Positions 53,251-64,000 of a stretch of DNA of 64,000 nucleotides are shown here, in pieces; position 1 is the first letter of the stretch; the number at the start of each line of letters is the position of its first letter. Origin of the DNA: Symsagittifera roscoffensis (lineage: Eukaryota > Xenacoelomorpha > Acoela > Convolutidae); assembly GCF_963678635.1 (NCBI RefSeq), contig NC_087063.1, positions 44,396,297 to 44,460,296 on the forward strand. The letters run 5' to 3'. Both the position numbers and the translations under genes were made by a program. The notes beneath the pieces were generated by a model. The model was given only the letters and a program-made list of their open reading frames with translations. It ran no database searches and was not told the origin of the DNA.

Positions 53251-56200
53251 TTCATTTGGTAAGTTAAATATGACTCAACTACCCTGCCTATGTCAGGTTT
53301 CTTAGGTTCTTCGCCTGTCTCTGCTTCTAAGTCTCCTGTTTCTCTTGCTATTCTTAATTTTTTTAGTATCAAGTTTTCAGTGTGGGTAAGTCCTACCCCC
53401 ACTCCCCGGACAAAAATATCCATCGACGTCCCCGTCGATCGCATACCGGGTATCAAGTCGAGGTTAGAAGCTGGAATGAGTAGTCGTCCTTCCTGGGCAG
53501 CCCAGGAAGGATCATCTCGTTCGGTCTTGATGTATTTCATGCTTTCACGATCTACGTCTTGAATCGTGACACTGGTCTCCTCAGGATCCGAGGTCGTTTC
53601 ATTCAGCCACTCTAAGACACGCAGGTTCGTCAAGTCTTGTTCATATGACTGCTGTTGCTCGTTGTCGAATTCTACCTCGGGTTTCGACCAGTCGTCAACC
53701 CACTCATCGTCGTGATCATCGACTATGTCAATGTCTTGTGACACAGTTATTTCCTCTAGACCCACTACTTCCTCCACTATCTTCTTCAGATCTATCCTAT
53801 CCACTACAAAGTCGTCACCGTAAGGATTGTATTTCTTTCTTGGTCTCGTCCCGTCCTTCTGACGAGTCTGTATCGTGAACGGAAGATCCGGTTCCAAGTT
53901 CTTGGGAACCTCTATCTGTTCGGGATCCTGCCAATCTTCCTCTGCGTAGGGTAATGTTTCATCGTCCGCTTCGATCTGCTCGTTTGGACCCAGGTCCAGC
54001 GGTGTATCCGTAACTTCCTCTACGACTTCGTTTCTATCGTTCTTCTCCCTGGTGCCCTTTTCATTGACCTCACAAGCAGGATTCATCATTAGACAATCCC
54101 CTTCTTCCATGTTTGCAGGTATACACCAGTCTTCTGTCGATGGATTGTGTGGCTTGATGTTCTCGTAGTGGGCGGCTCGGCCAGTACTCAGTCTATAAAA
54201 GCGTCCCTCCTGGTGCACCTCTGTAATCATGAAGGGTCACCTCCACTTTTTTAGGAGCTTTTTCGTCCCTTTCGGTGGTATAACGTTCTGAAATACCCAT
54301 ACGTAGTCTCCCACCGAGTAAGCCTTTGCACCAGCTGCTTTCTTGTCGAATCTTTTCCTCTGCCTTGCCTGTGCCTGCTGAGTATTTCGTCTACACAAAT
54401 CGTTCAACACCTGTTGGCGTCTGATCACATCCCTCACGTAGACCTGTGGGGACGTTTTCTTTCCCTCATACTCTGGGTAGAAGAAGGTGAATGGTAATGA
54501 CTTTTCGTGTCCAGTTAGCATCATGTGTGGACTGACTCCGGTGGTGGAGTGTTGCGTGCTGTTATATGCTCTCATCACCTGTGGAAGGTATCTGTCCCAA
54601 TCGGTCATGTACCTGGAACAATATACTCTCAGCATCGACACTAACGTCCTATTCTGTCTTTCCATTAAGCCGTTCGTCTGAGGGTGGTATGTCGTGGAGT
54701 GAGCTTGAGCGACCTGTGAGCGTCTCATTAGCTCTTTCGTAAGCTCTCCTACGAAAGCTGTTCCATTATCCGATTGAAACGTCATCGGACAACCATGTTT
54801 TGCTATCCACGTATTGATCAGGTAGTCGCATGTCTCTTCCGCCGAGGCAGTTATGCAGGGCACGGCCTCCGCATACTTCGTAAAATGATCTATCATGACC
54901 AACACCTGATTATAACCACTGTCTGTCATGCATATTTTCTGGTGATCTATCTGCACCACCTCATTGAATTCAGACGACTCGATCGATTGTAATGGAAATC
55001 GCAACTTCCTTGGATCCTTGACTTGTTGGCATGACAGACATGCTGTTACCCACTTCTCGCATGCCTTTTTCATTCCAGGCCACTCAAAGCGCTTCAGGAT
55101 CCTCTGGTACACTTTGTCGATCCCCTAATGGCCCATCTGATCATGTGACCTGAATAATAGTTCTGTCTGATAGAGTTGCGGTAACACTATCGCATTATAC
55201 TTGTATAGGACTCTGTCTTCCTCCCTTCTTTTGCAAGCCACAATCCCGTCTTTGTTCAAATATAACCTCCCTTCCTTCTGCATGAAGTACTGTCTCAGGA
55301 TACGATAACTATCTTCCTCGAGGTCCCCTTTATCCGGAGAACCATTCTCGATCCACCTTTTCAGGTTGCTTGTCATGCGATCATTTCTCTGCGCCCTGAG
55401 AAGATCCGAGAGTCTGTATCTCGCCTTCAAGTACGTCTTCATGACCCTCATCTGACTATTCAGCTCATTAGGCTGGTGTGTGTCTTCTTCGATCTTAACG
55501 CACCAAATCTTCGCCAACGGCTGTGTTTCTTGTTTAAACGGCTGAAGATCAGTCCTGACTACCTCTTTCTGCGGCAACAGACTTATCGAACGCTTCGATA
55601 CCGCTATTGTCTCCAAGTCATCCGCTGCGTTGTCAAAGACTCTTTCGCTTGGTATAAGGTAGCGATCGCTGTCAGGATCCTGGTACACCTCTCTGTCCAG
55701 GTCCCTTGCCCGAGTTTCCACTAGTAGTGTGTGTATCGCTGGTTCTTCCAGAAACGAGAATCCCTCCTTTATTTCCGCCTGATTGGCCTTCTTCTGCTCC
55801 AATCTTTCATAGAACTCAGTTTTCTTGCTGAGGCTGTCAGCATTCTGGTGTTTATCACGCATCTTATGTTCGGTTATCATATGGTAGCCATCCAATCTTA
55901 CTATCCATCTACCAATATATGCGCGGTACTTTTCCACGAAGGTGACTACTGCAAACATTTCTGCCTTTGGTGCGCCATATTTCATCTCTGTGTCACTCAA
56001 GACCTTGCTGCCGTATGCAATAGGACGGAGAACTGTTCTTCCGTTCCATTCTTGCTCTTGATGCAAGATTCCTGAGATGGCCACCACCGATGCGTCTGTG
56101 TCAAGAACATACATGCCCTTCTCTGTAGGCATGCCCAGCACTGGCGCTTCGCACAGTTCCCGCTTTATGTTCTCGAAAGCAACCTGTGCCTCCTCGTTCC

Positions 56201-59096
56201 ATTCGAACTTTTTCCCCTTGTTGCGCATCAGCTTCTGCATCGGATACACCTTGTCCGCATATCCTTTTATGAATTCCCGGTAGTAATTGGCAAACCCTAG
56301 GAAGCTCAGGAGCTGTGTGTCCGTTCTGGGAGCTTTCCACGTCAACACTGCTTCCACTGCTTCCGGGTCCGGCCTCACACCATGCCTATCCACCATTCTT
56401 CCCAGGTACTTTATCAAATCCCTAAGGATTTCACATTTCGATGGTTTGCACTTCAATCCTGCTCTTTTCATGCCTCCAAAGACCTCATCGAGCCTATCAA
56501 TGTGGTCTTCCAGGGTCAGTGTCGCTATGACTACGTCATCCACGTAACACATCACGAGATTCCCGTACTTCTTGGTCACTCTCGTCAAAGCCTGAGCCAT
56601 CAGTCTTTGAAAAGTGGCCGTTGCATTGCACAAGCCGAAGGGCATCCTCTTCCACTGGTACAATCCCAATTCGCACGCGAATCCGGTTTTCTCTCTGTCC
56701 TTCTTCCGCAGAGGGACCTGCCAGAAGGCAGAACCTGAGTCCAATGTGGTGAAGAACTTGGCATCACCAAGCTTAGATAGGCTCTCGTCTATTCGCGGTA
56801 TCGGGTACGCATCTTTTATCGTTACCGCGTTCAAGTAACGAAAGTCGCAACAAAATCTAAGCTGCCCCCCTTTCTTTTTCGCAATTACTACCCCGCAAGC
56901 CCATGGCGATTTAGAGGGTTCTATCATGTCGTACTCAAGCAACATTTCTATTTCCGCTCGGCACGCTTCCGATTTGTGTGGCGTCATTCGCCTTGCGCCT
57001 TCCCTATGGGGAACGGCGCCCTCTTTTAGTTCGATTTCGTGTTCGACGAAATTACAGCAACCGTTATCCGCCTTATGTTTTGAAAATACATCTGCGTTCC
57101 AATTTAGGAGGTCCCACAATTTTTCGAAATTTCCCTCACCTATTTTCCCTTTTAAATGTTCTATCTCTGGCAAAACCAGTTTGTCAGATTCTAGTTCATA
57201 TGACGAGGGGCGTTCCGGAAAATTCGAGCAGCTTGATAAGCCGTCGTCCGTTTCGGATTTCATTGAAAACATTTTATGAATAGATTTTAATTCATTAATC
57301 CTCTTTAAAATTTTATCTTTTTTGGCATGATAAGGACAGTCTTTCACACTATATTTCTTCAAGTTTTGTGTCTCCTCATAGTCGGTCCTCATCGGCAAAG
57401 CGTAGCCAAGCTTCTTTCCACGCTGGATTGAAACCGTGGTGTCCAGTGTGTTCAACAACACACTGACACACAGTCCGTTTCGCGTTACCGAGAAGCTCCG
57501 GCCTAAAATCACCGAACTCTGACTATTTGGCTTCGGTACTAAGCAAACCTGTTTACTATCACTCAACGAATTCAAATTTCTCATTCTAAAAATTGCTACC
57601 ACAGCCTGTCCTGGTTGTAATTTTACTTTTCTATCCAAAAAAATTGGTAACTTATTTTCGTCTGTTATTATCCTATTAATTGGTCTCTTAACAAACTTTC
57701 GATCCGGGTTTCTAATCCGTATCAGACCGTTGTTCAAGTCAATCATCACGTCAAAATTCCTGACAAAATCTCTGCCCAAGATGAATTGGTCGGCGTCGTC
57801 CAGATTCTCTACCACCAGGAAGCTCATCCAAAGATCTCGTCCTCCCATGTGGAGGACCGTTATTGGTGTTCTTCCGGCCACGTAGATAGCTCCTCGATTG
57901 GCGGCGGCCAGTCGGAGATTCGTTGGAATTAGATCTTCCCGCGTGAAGCCCATTCTTTCCCAAGTTTTTATCGGCATCACACTCACTACCGCTCCTGTGT
58001 CCAGAAGCCCTGTGACTCCGAGTTTTGTTCCGTTGGTGTCGAGCAGATGTGCAGTCACATCTGCTTCATACCCAATGTGTACTGCGTCTTGTTCCATCAT
58101 GGCGTCATGGCCTATCCTGCGGACTTTGAGTTCCTCCTCTCCCAAATAGATCTGCCCCATTTGGTCATCATCTGTTGTTACATAAGTCCTGGTGTAGATA
58201 CTGATTCCATCCACGTTCAGCATCACTTGATACGGCCCATAGACATCTAGGTAGCGTCCATGAAGTTTCTTCATGCGAGGGCCACCCGTCGTTAGTAGTG
58301 CCCGCACGGCTCTCGACTCGGTGCGTGGCTCCACCTGCCTCAGATAATCTGCATATGTGTCCAAATGCATCAAAGTGAACTCGGATGGTTCACTCAGATT
58401 TCTGATCACCTGATGTCCAGCCACTGAGATTATCGACTGTATCTTGCTTCCTTGCGGCACCATGCCGAACCTGTGATCGGAGATCACATTAAGTTTCATG
58501 CTCAAACTGCTTGGTGCTTTAGTTTCTTCGAACTCCGTTGCTTCGAAGGTATTCAGTTGCTCCTGAAGTTTCTCATTCTCCAGTTCAAGTTTCATTTTTT
58601 GTTCGATCTCTTTCGTCTTCAGTTCCTGCTGCACTCTATTTAGAGCATCCCTCGCGGCTGCCTTATAATCGATCTTGAAGTCATCAGCCGCAGTTGCTGA
58701 TTCCGGCTCACGTGTCTCCTCTGTTACCGCTTGCATTTTCTTTGCCGCCAGCTCTTGAGGTTTTTCTTTTCTGCGTGCCTCTGCTTCACTCAAAAGTCGA
58801 GCTTTGCTGGCTTTCACTCCTGACAAAGCTTCTTCATGTCTTGGATGCTTTATGTCTGCCACTGCATCCCAGAATTGCGGACAATCTGATTTAAAATGAC
58901 CTTCCAAGTTGCAAAAGAAACACCTCGGTCCGAATTTTGCAGTTACTCCTCTCATGAAATCCTCATGCTCCAATTCTGACGCATCTTCGTCCTCGAGGCT
59001 AAAGCCTATTGCTTTCATGCCTTGTTTGTAAGCTGGGCATGCTGACACATGATGGTCCGTTGAATTGCAATTGGCACAAGAGCGTCTCTTGTCCAT
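53235..59096 (-). pseudogene. Gypsy-like pol polyprotein (NC, protease, RT, RNase H, integrase) with nonsense codons
   Basis: One frame runs from 59096 to 53235. Two zinc knuckles occur at residues 7-20 (C-AN-C-NSTD-H-HVSA-C) and 59-72. Aspartic protease LLDTGAVVSVMP has DTG at 366-368. RT shows FCCDFRYLNAVTIKDAYPIP and CYVDDVVIA (YVDD 851-854). RNase H begins VLDTDASVVAISGILHQEQ. Integrase (from 55112) has an HHCC finger (ending CLSCQQ), QIDHQKI and FQSDNGTAF for the two Asp, and HPQTNGLMERQNRTL with the Glu. Stops in frame: TAG at 55125-55127 just before the integrase finger and TGA at 54234-54236 before the integrase C-terminus. About 30 residues appear missing inside RNase H after VEKYRAYI, where the motif with the last catalytic residues should be. 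Confidence 0.9.
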
Positions 59097-59114
59097 ATCA
59101 TCCCTCGGTTTGTA

Positions 59115-60137
59115 CTAATTGTTCCCTTGGTTTGCTGGTCCGTTGTTAAAATTGCCATAATTGTTCTTGTAGTATCCAGATCTCGAAGGAGGTTTCAACA
59201 AAAGATACTCTTTTGACTTGAGCCTCAACTCCTCCGGTGTTGGCGCATTGGTTGATAGTGGTGTGTAATGCGTTGCTAGCATCGTACGAATTTCATCATT
59301 CTTCACACCATCGATGAATTTTGACGCTACGGCTAGGTTCATCCTTCGGTTTGACTCATCCGGTTGGCTGCGTCTGCTCAGCATTTCCAAATCATCGAGA
59401 AACTTGTCTATCGTTTCATCTTCTCGTTGCCTCCGTTTCTCGAAGCGCATCATCGCCTGGTGCCCCTGCACCTCTGATCCGAAACGGTTTAACAAGATTT
59501 CGAAGATTTTCTCAGCAGTGTCACGTTGATATTGCTTCTTGGCCATGACACAGTTCAGGGCTGTCCCTTCCAAGTTGCTGGTGAGCGCACTGCATTCCTG
59601 TCTCTCCGACAAGTCCTCTTCCTCGAAATGCAGCTTCATTACCTCTATCCAGGTATCAATACAGCCATCAGATTCATCTTTATAGCATCTTGGTTTCTTA
59701 AAGACTCTTCTGGACTTCTCACTGCGTTCATTGGTTCTGGATAACCTTGTAAGGAATGTCTCCAAAGACCTGTTTAGAGGTTCAAATGCTGTGGCCATTG
59801 CCGTAGCATCCCTTGAGTGTCCCGCCTGAGTGTCCTCACACCTCGTCTGAGGCTCTGTATAGGGTGCATCCCTGCAATCCGAATCGCCGTGAGTGTTTCC
59901 CGCTTGGCCCACATGACTCCTCCTCGGGCTCGCATGCCCCCTGTTGCCGGAATCACTTCTCCCAGTCGCATGTGTGCCTTGCGTTGGTCGTTCGTTAGAG
60001 GTTTGTCTGTTCCCCGTTGAACTTGTTCTACTGTTCGGGCCCCATGTTCCATTACCCCTTGTGGCATAGCCTGATGAACTGCCCCTGCCTCTAGTGGATC
60101 CATACGTCTTCCTCTTTTGATGTTCATTGAAGATCAC
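59115..60137 (-). CDS. Gag capsid region of the large retrotransposon
   Basis: 340 codons from 60137. The N-terminal half is Gly/Ser/Thr/Arg-rich and disordered-looking. Residues about 130-330 resemble the helical retrotransposon Gag/UBN2 capsid fold (IDTWIEVMKLHFEEEDLSER, TAEKIFEILLNRFGSEVQGH, ETIDKFLDDLEMLSRRSQP). It ends QGNN and a TAG at 59112-59114, after which the same frame continues into the zinc knuckles of pol. A separate stop between capsid and nucleocapsid is unusual. Either it is a nonsense change or translation reads through it. Confidence 0.75.
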   Translation of the reverse strand: MIFNEHQKRKTYGSTRGRGSSSGYATRGNGTWGPNSRTSSTGNRQTSNERPTQGTHATGRSDSGNRGHASPRRSHVGQAGNTHGDSDCRDAPYTEPQTRCEDTQAGHSRDATAMATAFEPLNRSLETFLTRLSRTNERSEKSRRVFKKPRCYKDESDGCIDTWIEVMKLHFEEEDLSERQECSALTSNLEGTALNCVMAKKQYQRDTAEKIFEILLNRFGSEVQGHQAMMRFEKRRQREDETIDKFLDDLEMLSRRSQPDESNRRMNLAVASKFIDGVKNDEIRTMLATHYTPLSTNAPTPEELRLKSKEYLLLKPPSRSGYYKNNYGNFNNGPANQGNN

Positions 60138-60331
60138 CCTCGGCTCCCTGCTGGGACCTCCCGAGTTCGGTTCTCCCTCTTTTGGTCAACTCTTGCTGCT
60201 TAGTAGCCCGTCCAACCTATCCATGATAGCCGAGTTTGCCTCTCCATCATCGCGTCTATCTTTGTGTCAAGAGTCCCAAGAGACTGCTCTTGCTGAATTC
60301 TTAACTTCTCCATGTCGTCTCTTAAACGTAA

Positions 60332-61399
60332 CTATCGCTGTTCCGCCTCTCTTGTCATTCGCGACAAGTTCTTCGCCATATGTTCGTCCGTTCTTTCTTT
60401 CAAGCGTTTTTCGCTCCTGCCAACTTCTTGTCTATTGCGGTTTATTTCTTCCCGCAGACTTTCTCTTTCAATGTGAACTGCTCTTTCTAGTTCACTCATC
60501 CTTATTGACATCTGTTCATTTTGTTCTCCTAAACTGTCCACTATGTTGTTTAAGGCTTCTTCTAGTGCTGCCCCGTTATTCACGAGTGGCGTTACTAGTG
60601 GCGGTGCAACCCTGTCGGTCCCAGGTAGCTTCGTGCTGGTCGAGATCCGGGCCTTGACTCTCTGTCTCGACGTCTTTTCCTTATCTATTTCAGGATCCGC
60701 TAACGCGTTGCCTAGCCCTCTGGTTCTACTCTCTCCAGTTTGTGGCTCTGAATTTGTCATAATCGCGAAGTCTTTTGACTGGCCCGGTGTGTTTGCCTCT
60801 TTGCTTATCGTTGTCACTACACCAAATTTGTCCATGGTTCCAGTCTCTCTTCCGACGTATGCCTCATTCTCCTGGATCGAACTATTGAGGCTGACTTGAG
60901 ATCCAAAGTCCCCTTGCTCCTCTTCATCCTCTTCCTCCTGGGATTCACCTTCGTTTCCTGCGCCTCCTCCCATGGTGAATGGAAAGATGTTTCCGAAGGT
61001 GTTCTTCATTCTTTCTGAGAACGATGATGACGTTGTTTGTTTCCCAGTTCCGCCTGCCATCATAGTGTTGTCTGTCGGAGATCTTCTCGTTGCCGCTATT
61101 TCAGTTGAGATGTCGGACAGTTCCGACATCTCTTCTCGATCCAGTGTCCCGGTGGAAGTGGCAAAATCATGGCCTTGTTCTACCGGAAGAGATTCACTTG
61201 CCAGCCTTCTGCCTCTCCCTTCCAGTCCATGTACTTCCTGGTTGTCGTTCATGGCATGGTCTGTGTTGACCTCCACCTCTAACAGTTCTTTACGCTCTTC
61301 TGAGGTCTTCTGACTTCTCGTTTCAACCATTCTGCCTGAAACCGTCTCCCCTTTGTCGGACCGGGATCGCTTGATCCAATCCACAAAAGGATCGGTCAT
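60332..61399 (-). CDS. N-terminal Gag region with coiled coil
   Basis: 355 codons from ATG 61399. Mostly disordered and acidic (Ser/Thr/Glu-rich; an EEEDEEEQ run around residues 155-162). The last ~75 residues (SELERAVHIERESLREEINR onward) form a clear coiled coil. The coiled coil continues in frame for about 40 codons after a TAG at 60332-60334. The next gag ORF (60137-59115) is in another frame, so a frame change lies between about 60150 and 60250. Together the two represent one broken gag. No Met-based alternative start is needed. Confidence 0.6.
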   Translation of the reverse strand: MTDPFVDWIKRSRSDKGETVSGRMVETRSQKTSEERKELLEVEVNTDHAMNDNQEVHGLEGRGRRLASESLPVEQGHDFATSTGTLDREEMSELSDISTEIAATRRSPTDNTMMAGGTGKQTTSSSFSERMKNTFGNIFPFTMGGGAGNEGESQEEEDEEEQGDFGSQVSLNSSIQENEAYVGRETGTMDKFGVVTTISKEANTPGQSKDFAIMTNSEPQTGESRTRGLGNALADPEIDKEKTSRQRVKARISTSTKLPGTDRVAPPLVTPLVNNGAALEEALNNIVDSLGEQNEQMSIRMSELERAVHIERESLREEINRNRQEVGRSEKRLKERTDEHMAKNLSRMTREAEQR

Positions 61400-62254
61400 C
61401 GTTTTTCTTTGCTTTTCAGGTATGAATTTCCTAGAGCTATTACCTCGTTTGGTATCCTTGACTTGTCTAGACTCATTATCTATTTGTCACTTCTTAATGC
61501 CTATACACTTAACTCGATTGCTAGTGACCTTATAGTTTTATTAACAATAATAATGACACAACACAATAAATTTCACAAGATTCTATTAAATAGTGACCAC
61601 GAATCCCTGTATGTTATCAGAGTACAGTTTGTATAAAAAATATTCAATTTAACCGATTATCGGTCGTAAGATTTGAAAACTAGCACAATATGATGTTATC
61701 AGTTAATCTAAAAGATAGTGTACTCACTACCCAATCAAGCACAGTTTATATAGATTTGAAATCAAGAACAAAAATATATATATAATGACAGAGTATGAGT
61801 ATCTCTATTGAAAAAAACGTATGTGTATTCTACTTTTAGTCGGTCACAGTACAATAGTCGAACTTGTCCTTTAAAGAAAAAGCCTTCCCTGCTCGGTGCT
61901 GCACCAAACAGACAAAACTTTGAAGGCAGTAATTTTCTCAAGTGGGCGTCTATTGCACCCACCGAGTACTGTGTTACCTATCTGCCTTCAGACTGCCCGA
62001 GCTAGACCTACTAAAATCCTCAGGGCAGTCACTTTTCGCAAAAACGTATTATGTTACAATCCACACCAATGAATCACGCTCTTTTTAATATAGACTTAGT
62101 GTCGCGAATATCCGAGTTCGGACCTGTTTTGTTTTGGTCTGGTTCTTATTGAAAGGCAAGTTACCAGTGCAGTCACTGATTCCTAGCCTGTGTGCTAATA
62201 ACCTAATACCTCTCACTTTAGTCTTTCTTCCGCCTACCTAAGTCCTTTAATAAA
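61400..62254. other. Leader region upstream of gag
   Basis: No coding potential was found and no tRNA-like primer-binding site could be recognised on the minus strand. A and T runs are frequent (61500-61800). This stretch should contain the 5' untranslated leader of the large element. Confidence 0.35.
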
Positions 62255-63895
62255 ATAATACCCCTCCGGATTGGCACAAATAGGACCCTTCCGGACTAAC
62301 AAAATCTAGACCCTTCCGGATTGGGACCCCTCCGAGTTAGTTAACACAAGACCCTCCGGATTTGGACCCCTCCGAATTAGCAACTATAAGACCCCTCCGG
62401 ATTCGGACCCCTCCTAACTTGAAAAAATTTTGACCCCTCCGGATTGGGAGCCCTCCGGTTTCGTAAAAGTAGCTTTTCGGAGATTTCCTTCTTTCAACCT
62501 ATACCCCTCCGGATACGTTCTCCGATGCAATTTTTGCTTTTTCAATTAACTAGGAAGGGTATGTACTACTTTCCTAGACCCTTCCGGATTGAAGTTAAGC
62601 CTCTTATTTTACAATTCACACTAACGGTGAAGGGTCTTGTCGCTTGCCTAACTTCGGCTCGATTAAGGTTTTGCTGTGCCTTTAGCCTTCACTTTTCGTC
62701 TAGAACAGCCTAAAGTTACTTTATTCAACCGCTATTACCTTTTGGTAGGGGTATAAGGGCTTTTCTAAAAATTTTTTATAAAACGTGAAGGGTGTACCCT
62801 TCCAAATTGAGGAATTTGCTAAAAACAATCTCAAAAAAATTTTCACGCTTACTTTTTTGCAAAACTTTTATCCCTATCAGTAAGCTCAGCTAATTTCTGA
62901 TTTATTGGTACCAAGATCAACTAGATCTGTTCAGTCGTCGAAAAGTTATTAGCCAAAACGTCTTTTTTCTTAAAGTCAAGAAATTTCTCTATTATAGGTT
63001 CCGCCTAACTTTTTCCGCAAATCTGGTCATTTCGACCTAAAATTTATTGATCCGAGCTCAGAAGGCCTATACTCTTCTAGTTCAATGCAAAACACCCGAT
63101 CTAAAACGCTTTAGTTGAAAAAATTTGAGAAAAACTATACTACCTGTACCCCTCCGGATTGATGAATCCACCAAATCAAACACGTTAAGTTCGATTTCTC
63201 TGTAACCGGGAAGGCTTTCGGGTAGTGGGTTTTAAAACTTGTAGATTCACTAGTGGACGTTGTCCGAACAACTATTTTTACTGTTGTAACTCAAAAATTT
63301 CAAAAAATTTTCTGAATTTATATTGTTTCGTTTTCTCAAAAATCACGAAATTTCGGTTTTCAGTACCAAAATACTTCCAACCACTTTCGAACTAGACTTA
63401 ACCGGTTCTATCTATTATGGTAGTGCAGTTACGATGTAACACACTAACTTAGCGCTTTTTTCCGTTTCAAAATATATCGATATCTCAAAAATCGCGACTT
63501 GTGGGGGGATCAAAATATCAAAAGATCAAAAACCGGTCTACTTTCTGTGTTTTTCACTGAAAAACGGTATAAGAGTATTAATATAGGCTATATTAGTAAT
63601 AATATTAGTAATACTATACCCCTCCGGGTTTGTTTAATATCCGAATTAAGGTGCTTAACTCGGATATTCGCAGTTCGGTGAAGGGTCACTACAGTGCAGC
63701 ACTGTCGAGCCCCCCACAGATTACTATCTTACTTTTTGTACCAAAAGGGATACAAAACTTGTTAACGATACCCAACAGTCGATTGCTGTTGTGGTTGAGC
63801 GCCTTCTTGTTGCTCCTTGTACTGCTTGCCGGATCAGTCTTCTCCCAAGACCCCTCCGAATTGAGCGCAAATCAGCTGACCCTTCCGGATTGAGC
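62255..63895. repeat. Dispersed array of CCCCTCCGGATT motifs in the 5' flank of the large retrotransposon
   Basis: About sixteen matches or near matches to CCCYTCCGGATT occur, nine of them between 62262 and 62470 at spacings of 20-40 bp, others near 62503, 62580, 63152, 63617, 63850 and 63881. All are in the same orientation and separated by unrelated sequence, so this is not a simple tandem duplication. The core TCCGGA is palindromic. The same motif appears near 48385 and, inverted, near 48443 at the other flank. A repeated protein-binding site in the LTR or promoter is a plausible reading. Confidence 0.6.
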
Positions 63896-64000
63896 GCATT
63901 TTATCATTAACGTGCTTAAATGTTCAAATAACCCTACAGTACAAGCCTCACAAACGGGCTACAAAAATGATCGTAACGATCCTGACTGATATCCTGTAAC

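Larger units (their letters stand above)
48371..64000 (-). mobile_element. Large Ty3/gypsy-like retrotransposon with extra ORFs
   Basis: On the minus strand the order is gag (61399 to about 59100), pol (59096-53235: zinc knuckles, protease, reverse transcriptase, RNase H, integrase), a macro-domain-like ORF (about 53250-52792) and a third large ORF (52399-49652). Both flanks carry CCYTCCGGATT-type motifs: 48383-48470 on the left and 62255-63895 on the right. A weakly matching block (48383-48470 and 63155-63235) suggests diverged LTR or leader sequence. The LTR borders and primer-binding site could not be defined, and the right end may lie beyond the window. In-frame nonsense codons and an RNase H deletion show the copy is inactive. 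Confidence 0.8.

Noticed and set aside
54234-60334. Reassignment of TAG as a sense codon.
   Set aside because: The EFHC2-like host gene ends properly at TAG, and other frames here also end in TAG or TAA; decay or local readthrough explains the element stops.

Overview
This window is nuclear DNA from an invertebrate animal, but the species cannot be named. It is AT-rich. Host genes have several exons with canonical GT-AG introns of about 0.1 to 2.3 kb. Three host genes are recognisable: an acyl-CoA synthetase of the 4-coumarate-CoA ligase/luciferase family (minus strand, 6.6-9.2 kb), an EFHC2-like ciliary microtubule protein with DM10 domains (minus, 13.5-19.1 kb, 12 exons), and a natriuretic-peptide-receptor-like ANF-binding receptor with one membrane helix and a very short tail (plus, 31.1-35.5 kb, 3 exons).

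Most of the rest is mobile DNA. Positions 1-6190 hold the 5' LTR end of a retrotransposon on the minus strand. Its primer-binding site resembles the complement of elongator tRNA-Met. It has a Gag-like zinc-knuckle gene followed directly by an envelope-like pseudogene, with no polymerase between them. A solo LTR of the same family and the same 410 bp length lies at 25092-25501, and a fragment near 25.7 kb. The desert from 19.1 to 31 kb contains two nested palindromes with arms of up to about 1 kb, arrays of palindromic modules, a hAT-type MITE, and copies of a Helentron-like non-autonomous family. One of those copies is split by the solo LTR, and an uninterrupted copy in the window shows the empty site.

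From 36167 to 45987 lies a compact (9.8 kb) Polinton/Maverick (adintovirus-like) element. Its inverted termini carry a roughly 30-bp minisatellite. Between them are an exonuclease-like gene, small ORFs, a packaging ATPase, a conserved small protein, a conserved protein of unknown function, a retroviral-type integrase, a minor capsid protein, a basic core protein, a major capsid protein and an adenovirus-type cysteine protease. No protein-primed DNA polymerase B is visible. Several of these genes carry frameshifts or stops.

From about 48.4 kb to at least 63.9 kb lies a large Ty3/gypsy-like retrotransposon on the minus strand. After gag and pol it carries a macro-domain-like ORF and then a large ORF with a coiled coil and a GDSL-type motif where env would normally sit. 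Its upstream flank holds a dense array of a TCCGGA-containing motif. Three features recur across unrelated elements and one host gene: single-base shortfalls in homopolymers that break reading frames (which may partly be sequencing error), in-frame nonsense codons confined to the mobile elements, and long inverted repeats.
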